From NCBI GenBank assembly GCA_029265125.1, contig JAJUJX010000008.1, forward strand, positions 62,001 to 126,000: a DNA stretch of 64,000 nucleotides. The letters are read 5' to 3'. Position 1 is the stretch's first letter; the number at the start of each line of letters is the position of its first letter. Positions 35,823 through 44,204 of the stretch are shown one piece after another. The position numbers and the translations under genes were made by a program. The notes under the pieces were generated by a model. It was not told the DNA's origin, ran no database searches, and saw nothing but the letters and a program-made list of their open reading frames with translations. Source of the stretch: Tolumonas sp008015085 (lineage in GTDB: Bacteria; Pseudomonadota; Gammaproteobacteria; Enterobacterales; Aeromonadaceae).

Positions 35823-36566
35823 ATGAATATTTTCGGTGTGGATATCGGCGGAACCGGTATCAAAGCGGCGATAGTGAATACACTGACCGGTGAACTTATC
35901 AGTGAACATAAGCGGATCGCCACGCCCAAACCAGCCACACCGGAAAACATCGCTCGGTGTCTGGCTGAACTTATCAGAGAAACCGGCTGGACAGGCCCTG
36001 TCGGTTGCGGCTTTCCGGCTACAGTGCATCATGGTGTGGCCTATAGTGCCAGCAATATTGATCCCAGCTGGATCAACACGGATGCCCAATCGCTCTTTTC
36101 ACAGGTAACAGATTGTCCCTGTTTTGTTGTAAATGATGCCGATGCCGCCGGTATGGCAGAAATGCGCTTTGGCGCAGGAGGGGAAAAGTCTGGAGTCACC
36201 CTTTTACTAACGATCGGGACAGGCATTGGCTCCGCGGTCTTCGTCAATGGCGAACTCCATCCTAATACCGAGCTAGGCCATCTGAAATTTGCCGGAAGTA
36301 TCGCAGAGCGTTACTGCGCCGAATCAACCCGGATCACCCAACAGCTTAGCTGCCAGGAATGGGGATCACGCTTTAACGAATACCTAAATCATCTTGAGTT
36401 TATCTTTAACCCAGATCGCTTCATTATCGGTGGTGGTGTTGCCGAACATATAGCCGAATTTCTGCCGTTTATTACCACTAAAGCACCGATATTAGCCGCG
36501 AAAAGCCTCAATCAGGCAGGCATCATCGGCGCAGCCTTATTTGCAGAACATCAGCTTACCAAATGA
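35823..36566 (+). CDS. ppgK: ROK-family kinase, polyphosphate glucokinase-like
   Basis: A 247-residue ROK sugar kinase. The phosphate-binding GVDIGGTGIKAA (5-16), catalytic NDAD (104-107, D105), IGTGIGSA (131-138) and adenosine-site IIGGGVAEH are intact. NTELGHLKF and the pattern EWGSRFNEYLNHLE resemble actinobacterial polyphosphate glucokinases more than ordinary glucokinases, and the length is near theirs. This suggests glucose phosphorylation at the expense of polyphosphate. The usual ROK cysteine-rich zinc motif is absent. It starts nine bases after queG and ends at a terminator facing the SPFH gene. Confidence 0.75.
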   Translation: MNIFGVDIGGTGIKAAIVNTLTGELISEHKRIATPKPATPENIARCLAELIRETGWTGPVGCGFPATVHHGVAYSASNIDPSWINTDAQSLFSQVTDCPCFVVNDADAAGMAEMRFGAGGEKSGVTLLLTIGTGIGSAVFVNGELHPNTELGHLKFAGSIAERYCAESTRITQQLSCQEWGSRFNEYLNHLEFIFNPDRFIIGGGVAEHIAEFLPFITTKAPILAAKSLNQAGIIGAALFAEHQLTK

Positions 36567-36592
36567 AAAAAGCCTCGTTCGTTGACGAGGCT
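36565..36592 (-). terminator. Terminator between the ppgK-like gene and the SPFH gene
   Basis: AGCCTCGT (36571-36578) pairs with ACGAGGCT (36585-36592), 6-base loop. The minus strand is followed by six T, so it serves mainly the SPFH gene; on the plus strand the U-tract is poor. Confidence 0.82.
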
Positions 36593-36610
36593 TCATTGAA
36601 CAAAAAGATA

Positions 36611-37513
36611 TTATTCCGATGCCGATTGATGTTTGACATCAATGAATGGAACGGCACTGTTCGGCAGCATAGTCTGTGGTAGTTCACCATTCCAGCGCTC
36701 AGCTTTGATCAACTCAACCAGATTCGGGTTTTGTCTCAACGCATCACCTTTCGCTTTAATCGCTGCCGCTTCAGCTTCCCCTTTCATACGCGTTGCTTCA
36801 GCTTCTGCCGCCGCCTGTGCTTTCACACTTTCTGCCTGCGCTTTCGCCTGTGTAACCGTGATCTCTGCCTGTACTTTTTCTCTTAGTGCATTCTGCTGCA
36901 ATTTGGCTACTTCAACTTCAGCCAGCATTCGCTGCTCTACCGACTGCTCATAAGCCTCAGAGAAATCGATGTTATCCAGCTGCACACTCTCAATGACTAT
37001 AGGGCCATGCAATACTTTAGATACGGAATCAAAAATATCAGCATTTAATTTAGCCCGGTTCTGAATAGAGCTTGCGGCCACATAGCTACCAAAAACCGTT
37101 TTCACCGCCTGAGGCAAGCGTGGCTGAATAATGCGGGCCTCCAGTGCAGACAGTGAACCGAATTCAGAATAGATTTTTTCCAGCTCAGGCTCTTGTGCAT
37201 GCCAGTTTACAGAAACAACCAGGCTTGCAGGCTGTTGATCACGTGAATACGCCGGTAACTGAAAATGCGAAACCTGGGTTTGTAAACTAATCGTGTGAGT
37301 CGATTCGAAAAACGGTAGTTTAAAATTTAAGCCAGGCTCGGCGATTCGCTGAAAAGCACCAAACCGTAAAACAATGCCACGTTCACCTTGGTCAACGGTG
37401 AAATAAGAGCTAAAACCTGCCACGATCAACGCAAAAACCAGTAAAACAATACCAACAGGCTTGCGCGGCGATAACTGTTTAACGTCTGAATTATTTTTAG
37501 GTATACCAAACAT
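36611..37513 (-). CDS. Prohibitin/SPFH (band-7) membrane protein
   Basis: A 300-residue band-7 protein distinct from HflK and HflC. One membrane helix at about 20-40 is followed by FTVDQGERGIVLRFGAF, the band-7 domain and a long Ala/Glu/Lys coiled coil (about 190-255). It resembles bacterial prohibitins that form membrane scaffold rings. It appears to be a single-gene unit with its own terminator and no NfeD or protease partner alongside. The function is not predictable beyond membrane organisation or protease modulation. Confidence 0.85.
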   Translation of the reverse strand: MFGIPKNNSDVKQLSPRKPVGIVLLVFALIVAGFSSYFTVDQGERGIVLRFGAFQRIAEPGLNFKLPFFESTHTISLQTQVSHFQLPAYSRDQQPASLVVSVNWHAQEPELEKIYSEFGSLSALEARIIQPRLPQAVKTVFGSYVAASSIQNRAKLNADIFDSVSKVLHGPIVIESVQLDNIDFSEAYEQSVEQRMLAEVEVAKLQQNALREKVQAEITVTQAKAQAESVKAQAAAEAEATRMKGEAEAAAIKAKGDALRQNPNLVELIKAERWNGELPQTMLPNSAVPFIDVKHQSASE

Positions 37514-37571
37514 ACTTATTTATCCCATGAAATGGTCAATTATGATTAAGCAGTTTGATTATATGAGAAAT

Positions 37572-37647
<76 letters not shown>

Positions 37648-37672
37648 GTCGCATAGATATTGATTCGGATAT

Positions 37673-37748
<76 letters not shown>

Positions 37749-37774
37749 AATCAGTGCTCTTGCACAGGGCCCGC

Positions 37775-37802
37775 ATTATAGGGGGGAACACTTCGAATGC
37801 AA
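37775..37802 (-). promoter_or_regulatory. Promoter of the tRNA-Gly(GCC) pair
   Basis: On the minus strand TTGCAT (37797-37802), 16 bases, perfect TATAAT (37775-37780), followed by a GC-rich GCGGGCCC discriminator of the stringently controlled type. Confidence 0.85.
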
Positions 37803-37851
37803 GCCCTTTTTTCTAAAGAATGCTCATCTGAACATTTCGCGATCAAGGCGT

Positions 37852-38397
37852 CTAAATAGTAAACACATGTTTGCGATAGAACTGCAGTTCCGCAATAGAT
37901 TCGCGAATGTCATCCAGAGCCTGATGCGTACCTGTTTTAGTGAAAGCATCCAGAATTTCCGGTTTCCAGCGACGAACCAGTTCTTTTATTGTACTGACAT
38001 CGACATTTCGGTAATGAAAATAGCACTCCAGTTCAGGCATATACTTCACCATGAAACGGCGATCCTGCCCGATACTGTTACCGCACATCGGAGTCTGACG
38101 CTCAGGCACCCATGCTTTCATGAATTCAAGACAAGCGGCAGCAGCCCTCGCTTCGTCATACTGACTGGCACGAACGCGATCAATCAGGCCCGACTGACCA
38201 TGAGTACGGGTATTCCATTCATCCATCGCCGCTAACACCTCATCAGACTGATGAACCGCAATGACCGGACCTTCTGCCAGTACGTTCAGCTCTTTATCGG
38301 TGACAATCATGGCGATTTCCAGAATACGGTCGGTTTCTGGTTCGAGACCAGTCATTTCCATGTCTACCCAGATCAGATTCTGTTCATTTTGGCTCAT
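37852..38397 (-). CDS. orn: Oligoribonuclease Orn
   Basis: A 181-residue DEDDh 3'-5' exonuclease that degrades 2-5 nt RNA and linear pGpG, the end product of c-di-GMP breakdown. Catalytic motifs are WVDMEMTGLEP (D12 and E14 region), the NSIGQDRRF segment, and HQALDDIRES with the final H and D. The length equals E. coli Orn. It is functionally linked to the sia locus because pGpG clearance is needed for c-di-GMP turnover. Divergent from rsgA. Confidence 0.97.
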   Translation of the reverse strand: MSQNEQNLIWVDMEMTGLEPETDRILEIAMIVTDKELNVLAEGPVIAVHQSDEVLAAMDEWNTRTHGQSGLIDRVRASQYDEARAAAACLEFMKAWVPERQTPMCGNSIGQDRRFMVKYMPELECYFHYRNVDVSTIKELVRRWKPEILDAFTKTGTHQALDDIRESIAELQFYRKHVFTI

Positions 38398-38475
38398 CGT
38401 ATGTCCTTGTTATCGGGAAAATCAGTAATCAGGTGTATCATAGCTACTTTCCTCTGTTATTGCGAAATTGACACT

Positions 38476-39510
38476 GTGGCGAAGAAACCAAAATTAAGTC
38501 ATGGCCAGCAGCGCCGGGTGAATGCTAATCACCAGAAACGACTGAGCAAACCGCAGGCTGATATTGATGACAGTCTGTTAGGTCCGGCGCAGGAAGGGCT
38601 GGTGATCAGCCGTTTTGGCAAGCATGCCGACATTGAAGATGAACATGGAGAGATCCAGCGTTGTAATTTGCGCCGTACGCTGGAAAGTGTAGTTACCGGT
38701 GATCGCGTTGTCTGGCGCGCAGGAAACGACGCCTTGCAAGGTATCAGTGGTGTGGTCGAAGCCGTTCATCCACGCAAATCAGTGCTCTGTCGTCCCGATT
38801 TCTATGACGGCATCAAACCCGTTGCGGCCAACATCGATCAGATCGTGATTGTCTCTTCTGTACTACCCGAATTTTCGACTAATATCGTCGATCGTTATTT
38901 AGTTGCTGCTGAGCATGTTGAAATTCCCCCCCTGCTGGTGCTGAATAAAATTGACTTACTCAGCGACGAATTGCGGGAAAAATTAGACACACACCTGGAT
39001 ATTTATCGCAAACTGAATTATCCCCTGCTCTGTGTCAGCTGCACGACCGGCGAAGGAATTGAGGAGTTGCAGCAACACTTAAAAGACAAGGTCAATGTGT
39101 TTGTTGGTCAGTCTGGTGTAGGGAAATCCACCCTCATTAATGCACTCTATCCGCAAGCAAAAGCCCTGACAGGAGATATCTCTGAGGGCTCTGGTTTGGG
39201 TCAGCACACAACCACGGCTTCTCGTTTATATCGATTCCCAAATGGCGGCACACTGATTGATTCTCCGGGCGTTCGTGAATTCTCGCTATGGCATCTGGAA
39301 AATGAACGGGTCACCTGGTGTTTCAAGGAATTCCGCAACTATCTGGGTGGCTGCAAGTTCCGTGATTGCAAACATGGCACTGACCCTGGCTGTTTGCTCC
39401 GTGAGGCGGTAGAAAAAGGCGAAATCGCGCAGGAGCGCTTTGATAATTATCACCGGATCCTGGAGTCGATGCAGGATGCCCGTAATATGCGGCATGTCAG
39501 TCGCGAATAA
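38476..39510 (+). CDS. rsgA: Ribosome small-subunit GTPase RsgA
   Basis: A 344-residue circularly permuted GTPase for late 30S maturation. I start at a GTG (38476) giving VAKKPKLSHGQQRRVNANHQ, the family N-terminus. The frame is open 75 codons further up, but that part overlaps orn antisense and has no homologous look. OB fold about 40-110, NKID (G4), then P-loop GQSGVGKST and DSPGVREF in permuted order, and a zinc motif CKFRDCKHGTDPGC. Confidence 0.93.
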   Translation: MAKKPKLSHGQQRRVNANHQKRLSKPQADIDDSLLGPAQEGLVISRFGKHADIEDEHGEIQRCNLRRTLESVVTGDRVVWRAGNDALQGISGVVEAVHPRKSVLCRPDFYDGIKPVAANIDQIVIVSSVLPEFSTNIVDRYLVAAEHVEIPPLLVLNKIDLLSDELREKLDTHLDIYRKLNYPLLCVSCTTGEGIEELQQHLKDKVNVFVGQSGVGKSTLINALYPQAKALTGDISEGSGLGQHTTTASRLYRFPNGGTLIDSPGVREFSLWHLENERVTWCFKEFRNYLGGCKFRDCKHGTDPGCLLREAVEKGEIAQERFDNYHRILESMQDARNMRHVSRE

Positions 39511-39582
39511 TTTTCACTCTTTAGCATAAGGTAGCGTAGAATTCGCGCCTTTTATTGATTAATGAATAGCTTGAGGCTCACC

Positions 39583-40464
39583 ATGAAACTGCTGGATATG
39601 CTGAAAATAGCAACCCAATATCTGTTACCAAAACATGCGGTGTCCCGACTGGTTGGTTATCTGGCTGCGGCAGAAGCCGGTTCCCTGACTACCTTTTTGA
39701 TTAAAGCGTTTATCAAACGTTTCAACATCAATATGAGTGAAGCGGCTCAGGAAGATCCGGCGCAGTACAAAACCTTCAATGCGTTTTTTACCCGCAAACT
39801 AAAAGAGGGTTTACGCCCGGTTGTCGCTGAACAAAATGCAGTAGCACTGCCGGTCGATGGCTGTGTCAGCCAGCTCGGTGACATTAAGCATGGCCGTATC
39901 ATTCAGGCCAAACGCCATGATTTCAGCGCCCGCGAATTACTGGGTGGAGACAAAGATCTCTCTGATCAATTTCAGGACGGCAAATTTGCCACCATCTATC
40001 TTTCTCCTCGTGATTACCATCGCATCCACATGCCACTGGATGGAGAACTGCAAAGCATGGTGTATATACCCGGCGATCTGTTCTCAGTAAACCCTCTGAC
40101 AGCACAGAATGTTCCTAACCTGTTTGCCCGCAATGAACGCGTTTCCTGCGTGTTCAAAACGCCTTATGGCCCAATGGCGCTGGTATTAGTGGGTGCAACC
40201 ATTGTTGCTAGCATTGAAACAGTATGGTCTGGAACAGTTACACCACCAGCAGGAAAAATGGTGAAGCGCTGGGATTTCCACGGTAATGAACCAATCACCC
40301 TGAAAAAAGGGGAAGAAATGGGCTTATTCAAACTGGGTAGTACTGTTGTTTGCCTGTTTCCGCCGCAAATGCTGAAATTTGCAGAACATCTGCAACCAGG
40401 TACGCCTACCCGCATGGGTGAACTGTTTGCAACGCTAGAGATGGCCAAATCAGAATCAGCATAA
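39583..40464 (+). CDS. psd: Phosphatidylserine decarboxylase proenzyme
   Basis: A 293-residue inner-membrane enzyme producing phosphatidylethanolamine. The self-cleavage motif LGST, where serine becomes the pyruvoyl group, lies near residue 252 (FKLGSTVV), so chains of roughly 251 and 42 residues result. SPRDYHRIHMP carries the catalytic histidine. I choose the ATG at 39583 with GAGG six bases upstream; another ATG seven codons earlier is possible. Order orn/rsgA-psd matches E. coli. Confidence 0.95.
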   Translation: MKLLDMLKIATQYLLPKHAVSRLVGYLAAAEAGSLTTFLIKAFIKRFNINMSEAAQEDPAQYKTFNAFFTRKLKEGLRPVVAEQNAVALPVDGCVSQLGDIKHGRIIQAKRHDFSARELLGGDKDLSDQFQDGKFATIYLSPRDYHRIHMPLDGELQSMVYIPGDLFSVNPLTAQNVPNLFARNERVSCVFKTPYGPMALVLVGATIVASIETVWSGTVTPPAGKMVKRWDFHGNEPITLKKGEEMGLFKLGSTVVCLFPPQMLKFAEHLQPGTPTRMGELFATLEMAKSESA

Positions 40465-40474
40465 ACTTCCATCC

Positions 40475-40507
40475 ACAGCAGACCAACCCTTCTGGTCTGC
40501 TGTTTTT
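40475..40507 (+). terminator. Intrinsic terminator after psd
   Basis: ACAGCAGACCA (40475-40485) pairs with TGGTCTGCTGT (40493-40503), perfect 11 bp, 7-base loop, followed by TTTT. Confidence 0.93.
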
Positions 40508-40811
40508 CATCTAAATCCCCTTCCTTCCTCTTTATTCGCAAGGCTTTGATGATAAACAAAATCTTGCACACCATTTTCTGGCAGAATATCGCGCGCGTCA
40601 GGATGACCATCCAGATAAAAGAGAGCTGATTCTCATTTTTATACGTGTGCTTTGATTACAATTTTTTAACACGTTAAAAATTAAACATTATCTGCATATT
40701 TTGCATTCAAAGTTTCGCAGATGATGAATGGATAGATTGCGTCTATTGTTAATTAGATCATCTAGAAGTCGCATAACGAACGCTTGGATTTAAGAGCCAG
40801 AGGAGGCCTAA
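40508..40811 (+). promoter_or_regulatory. AT-rich upstream region of frdABCD
   Basis: A 304-base gap without a gene. It must contain the frd promoter. TTAACA near 40668 could be a -35, but no good -10 follows at 16-18 bases. A single FNR-like half site TTGAT sits near 40652 with a poor second half. The ribosome site AGGAGG (40801-40806) precedes the frdA GTG by five bases. Confidence 0.5.
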
Positions 40812-42581
40812 GTGGACATTATTAAGACCGATGTCGCGATTGTCGGAGCAGGAGGCGGCGGATTACGAGCTGCGATCGCAATTGCAGAAAAAAATCCGGA
40901 GCTGGAAATAGCACTGATATCAAAAGTATATCCTATGCGTAGTCACACCGTGGCAGCAGAAGGTGGTGCGGCTGGTGTCGTGCGGGATGACGACAGTCTG
41001 GAGAACCATTTCCACGATACCGTTTCAGGTGGTGACTGGCTGTGTGAACAGGATGTTGTTGAATATTTCGTTGAACATGCGACCAAAGAATTAGTTCAGA
41101 TGGAACACTGGGGATGTCCTTGGAGCCGTAAACCTGATGGTCACGTCAACGTGCGAGCCTTCGGTGGTATGAAAATCCCCCGCACCTGGTTTGCCGCTGA
41201 TAAAACCGGCTTCCACATGCTCCATACCCTGTTCCAAACCTCCGTTAAATACCCTTCTATCAAACGTTTTGATGAACACTTTGTACTGGACCTACTGGTA
41301 CATGAAGGCCGTGCTCAGGGCGTAGTTTGCTTTGATATCCAGAATGGTGTCACCAAAATCATCCAGGCTAAGTCTGTGATCATTGCCACTGGTGGCGGCA
41401 GTCGTGTTTACCGCTTCAATACCAACGGTGGCATCGTGACCGGCGATGGTATGGCATTGGCCTATCGTCACGGCGTACCACTGCGTGACATGGAGTTCGT
41501 TCAGTATCACCCAACCGGTTTGCCTGGTTGCGGCATTCTGATGACTGAAGGCTGCCGTGGTGAAGGTGGCATCATGCTGAACAAAGATGGCTATCGCTAC
41601 CTGCAAGACTATGGTCTTGGCCCAGAAACACCGATTGGTGAGCCAAAGAACAAATACATGGAACTCGGCCCGCGTGACCGTCTGTCTCAAGCCTTCTGGC
41701 AAGAACAGCAAAAGGGCCGCACCATTCCTGGACCAATGGGTGATGTAGTTCATCTCGACCTGCGCCATCTGGGCGAAAAAAAGCTGATGGAGCGCTTACC
41801 ATTCATCTGCGAACTGGCTCGTGCCTATGTCGGTGTTGATCCGGTTAAAGAACCTATTCCGGTTCGTCCGACCGCTCACTACACCATGGGTGGTATCGAA
41901 ACAAACGCTAAGTGTGAAACCCGTATGCCAGGCTTGTATGCTGTGGGTGAATGTGCATCTATAGGCTTGCACGGCGCTAACCGTCTGGGCTCTAACTCAC
42001 TGTGTGAACTGGTGGTATTCGGCCGCGTAGCGGGTGAAGAAGCGGCTCAGTTTGCCAAAGCACACGATCATATCGACAGTAATATTCTCTACCGTCAGGG
42101 GATGGAAGTCGTTGCCAAATCCATGTCACTGATGGAAAACGGCGGTACAGAAAATCCGGCTGATATCCGTAATGAGCTGGGTGACGCCATGGAGAAAGGC
42201 GTAGGTATCTACCGTACTGAAGAGCTGATGCAAGGCACGATCGATAAGATCAAAGAGCTGAAAGAGCGTTATTCGCGTGTCCGCGTTGCAGACAAATCAT
42301 CAGTTTTCAATACTGACTGGCTGTATGCCATCGAACTGGGTTTCCTGCTCGATGTTGCTGAATCAGTAGCCCACTCTGCAATCAATCGTAAAGAGTCTCG
42401 TGGTTCTCACCAGCGCCTTGATGGGTATGAAGAGCGTGATGATGTGAATTTTATGAAACACACGCTGTCTTTCTTCAACACTGACGGTGCACCAACTATT
42501 GATTACAGTCCGGTGACTATTACGAAATCTCAGCCAGCAAAACGAGTTTATGGCGCGGAAGCAGATAAGGGGGCCAAATAA
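40812..42581 (+). CDS. frdA: Fumarate reductase flavoprotein subunit FrdA
   Basis: A 589-residue catalytic subunit that reduces fumarate to succinate with quinol electrons in anaerobic respiration. The FAD fold starts at VAIVGAGGGGLRA, the covalent FAD histidine is H45 in RSHTVAAEGG, and the active-site segments HPTGLPGCGILMTEG and RPTAHYTMGG are present. It uses a GTG start, as in E. coli, with AGGAGG five bases away. It overlaps frdB by one base. FrdA rather than SdhA is shown by the FrdBCD neighbours. Confidence 0.96.
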   Translation: MDIIKTDVAIVGAGGGGLRAAIAIAEKNPELEIALISKVYPMRSHTVAAEGGAAGVVRDDDSLENHFHDTVSGGDWLCEQDVVEYFVEHATKELVQMEHWGCPWSRKPDGHVNVRAFGGMKIPRTWFAADKTGFHMLHTLFQTSVKYPSIKRFDEHFVLDLLVHEGRAQGVVCFDIQNGVTKIIQAKSVIIATGGGSRVYRFNTNGGIVTGDGMALAYRHGVPLRDMEFVQYHPTGLPGCGILMTEGCRGEGGIMLNKDGYRYLQDYGLGPETPIGEPKNKYMELGPRDRLSQAFWQEQQKGRTIPGPMGDVVHLDLRHLGEKKLMERLPFICELARAYVGVDPVKEPIPVRPTAHYTMGGIETNAKCETRMPGLYAVGECASIGLHGANRLGSNSLCELVVFGRVAGEEAAQFAKAHDHIDSNILYRQGMEVVAKSMSLMENGGTENPADIRNELGDAMEKGVGIYRTEELMQGTIDKIKELKERYSRVRVADKSSVFNTDWLYAIELGFLLDVAESVAHSAINRKESRGSHQRLDGYEERDDVNFMKHTLSFFNTDGAPTIDYSPVTITKSQPAKRVYGAEADKGAK

Positions 42582-43321
42582 TGGCTGATATGATTGAAAT
42601 TGAAGTATTGCGCTATCGCCCGGAAGAAGACAACGAGCCATGGACTCAACGCTATCAGGTACCATTTACCCATGAAATGTCAGTGCTGGAAGCGCTGACT
42701 TATATCAAAGATCACCTGGACTCTACCCTGAGTTACCGCTGGTCTTGCCGTATGGCGATCTGTGGCTCCTGCGGCATGATGGTCAATGGGAAACCAAAGC
42801 TGGGTTGTAAAACCTTCCTGCGTGACTACAAAGCGCAAGGAAAAATGCGACTGGAGCCGCTGGCTAACTTCCCGATTGAGCGAGATCTGGTTGTTGATAT
42901 GTCTGATTTCATGGCGAAATTGGAACGTATCAAACCCTATATTGTACCTAAAGATGAGTTGGACGTTTGTAACGGTGAGACCCTGCAAACTCCGGAACAG
43001 CTGGCTAAATATCGTCAATTCTCCATGTGTATCAACTGTGGTCTTTGCTATGCAGCCTGCCCTCAGTATGCACTGAAACCGGAATTCCTCGGCCCCGCAG
43101 CACTGGCATTACTGTATCGTTATAACGAAGACAGCCGTGACAGTGCCAAGGAAGAACGAATGAAGTTGGTACATCAGGAATCAGGCGTATGGAGTTGTAC
43201 TTTTGTTGGCGCCTGTTCTGACGTTTGTCCTAAAGGCGTTGATCCAGCGGCAGCTATTCAGTTGTATAAAGCTGAAAGTGCCAAAGATTACGTCATCGCT
43301 ATGTTCAAGCCGGAGGACTAA
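42581..43321 (+). CDS. frdB: Fumarate reductase iron-sulfur subunit FrdB
   Basis: A 246-residue electron-transfer subunit with three clusters: 2Fe-2S (CRMAICGSCG plus a later GCKTF), 4Fe-4S (CINCGLCYAACP) and 3Fe-4S (CTFVGACSDVCPKG). It links menaquinol oxidation at FrdCD with FrdA. The length matches E. coli (244). It overlaps frdA by one base and is two bases before frdC. Confidence 0.97.
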   Translation: MADMIEIEVLRYRPEEDNEPWTQRYQVPFTHEMSVLEALTYIKDHLDSTLSYRWSCRMAICGSCGMMVNGKPKLGCKTFLRDYKAQGKMRLEPLANFPIERDLVVDMSDFMAKLERIKPYIVPKDELDVCNGETLQTPEQLAKYRQFSMCINCGLCYAACPQYALKPEFLGPAALALLYRYNEDSRDSAKEERMKLVHQESGVWSCTFVGACSDVCPKGVDPAAAIQLYKAESAKDYVIAMFKPED

Positions 43322-43323
43322 TC

Positions 43324-43728
43324 ATGGATATGTCACAAAGCAAGCGTAAACCTTATGTACGTCAGATGAAAAAAAGCTGGTGGCTACGCAACAGCCTTTA
43401 TACCGGATACATGGTGCGTGAAGGCACCTGTATTTTCGTCGGTGCTTATGCGGTTGTATTGTTATGGGGCCTGCTTCGCCTGACTCAAGGGCCAGAAGCC
43501 TTTGCAGGCTGGCTGGACTCCATGCATAGCCCTTTAGCAATTCTGTTCCATCTGATTGCTCTGGCTGCTTGTCTGTTCCATGCCACGACATGGTTCTCAC
43601 TGGCACCAAAAGCAATTCGTGTTTTCAAAGGTGAAGAACTGATCCCTGCGAAACCTATTATTATGGCGCAATATATCGGGCTGGCCGCGGTCAGTGTGAT
43701 TGTGTTGCTTGTTGCTTTACTGGCCTGA
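43324..43728 (+). CDS. frdC: Fumarate reductase membrane anchor FrdC
   Basis: A 134-residue inner-membrane anchor with three helices (about 30-55, 65-90 and 110-132). KRKPYVRQMKKSWW and YMVREGT are typical of FrdC. With FrdD it binds menaquinol and holds FrdAB on the cytoplasmic face. There is no haem histidine pair, consistent with the haem-free E. coli-type enzyme. Confidence 0.95.
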   Translation: MDMSQSKRKPYVRQMKKSWWLRNSLYTGYMVREGTCIFVGAYAVVLLWGLLRLTQGPEAFAGWLDSMHSPLAILFHLIALAACLFHATTWFSLAPKAIRVFKGEELIPAKPIIMAQYIGLAAVSVIVLLVALLA

Positions 43729-43742
43729 TAAGGAACATCACC

Positions 43743-44093
43743 ATGAAACGTTCTGAAGAACCCATCTACTGGTTGTTATTTGGTGCCGGCGGTGTTGTGG
43801 CTGCATTACTGCTGCCAGTTTTGATCCTGATCTCCGGGATCTTAGTGCCGCTCGGTATTCTGAGTGCCGATACGCTGAGTTATGAAAAGATGCATGCACT
43901 GGCGACTTCCTGGTGGGGGGCGCCGATCCTGCTGGCCGCGATAGCACTGCCTATCTATCACGCTATGCACCGCGTCTATCACGGCCTGCATGATCTGGGT
44001 ATTCATCCTGTTAAATTTCTGCACTACCTGTTCTATGGCTTCGCCTTTCTGGTCTCTGTTGCAGCATTAACATTATTGATACAAATCCAGTAA
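43743..44093 (+). CDS. frdD: Fumarate reductase membrane anchor FrdD
   Basis: A 116-residue three-helix anchor. KRSEEPIYWLLFGAGG at the N-terminus and HRVYHGLHDLGIH are the FrdD signatures; the histidines there lie near the quinol site. The ATG has AAGGA eight bases before it. Last gene of frdABCD, followed by a strong terminator. Confidence 0.95.
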   Translation: MKRSEEPIYWLLFGAGGVVAALLLPVLILISGILVPLGILSADTLSYEKMHALATSWWGAPILLAAIALPIYHAMHRVYHGLHDLGIHPVKFLHYLFYGFAFLVSVAALTLLIQIQ

Positions 44094-44132
44094 GCCGTTA
44101 TTGAATATCGCTTTAACCGGCGTATGATGTCC

Positions 44133-44167
44133 AAAACCGGAGGCCTTAAAAACCTGCCGGTTTTTTT
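44133..44167 (+). terminator. Intrinsic terminator after frdD
   Basis: AAAACCGG (44133-44140) pairs with CCGGTTTT (44157-44164), with a small inner AGG/CCT pairing, followed by TTT. Confidence 0.9.
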
Positions 44168-44204
44168 GCGCCTGATTTTCAGTACTAATTGAGGCAAATG
44201 ACCC

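Noticed and set aside
38251..38475. Open extension upstream of rsgA and antisense to orn
   Set aside because: It runs through the orn gene on the other strand, the family N-terminus starts at the GTG at 38476, and the extension has no conserved pattern.
40640..40700. FNR or CRP operator upstream of frdA
   Set aside because: Only a single TTGAT half site and a partial TGTG match are present; the second halves do not fit. I do not annotate an operator, although anaerobic control is likely.
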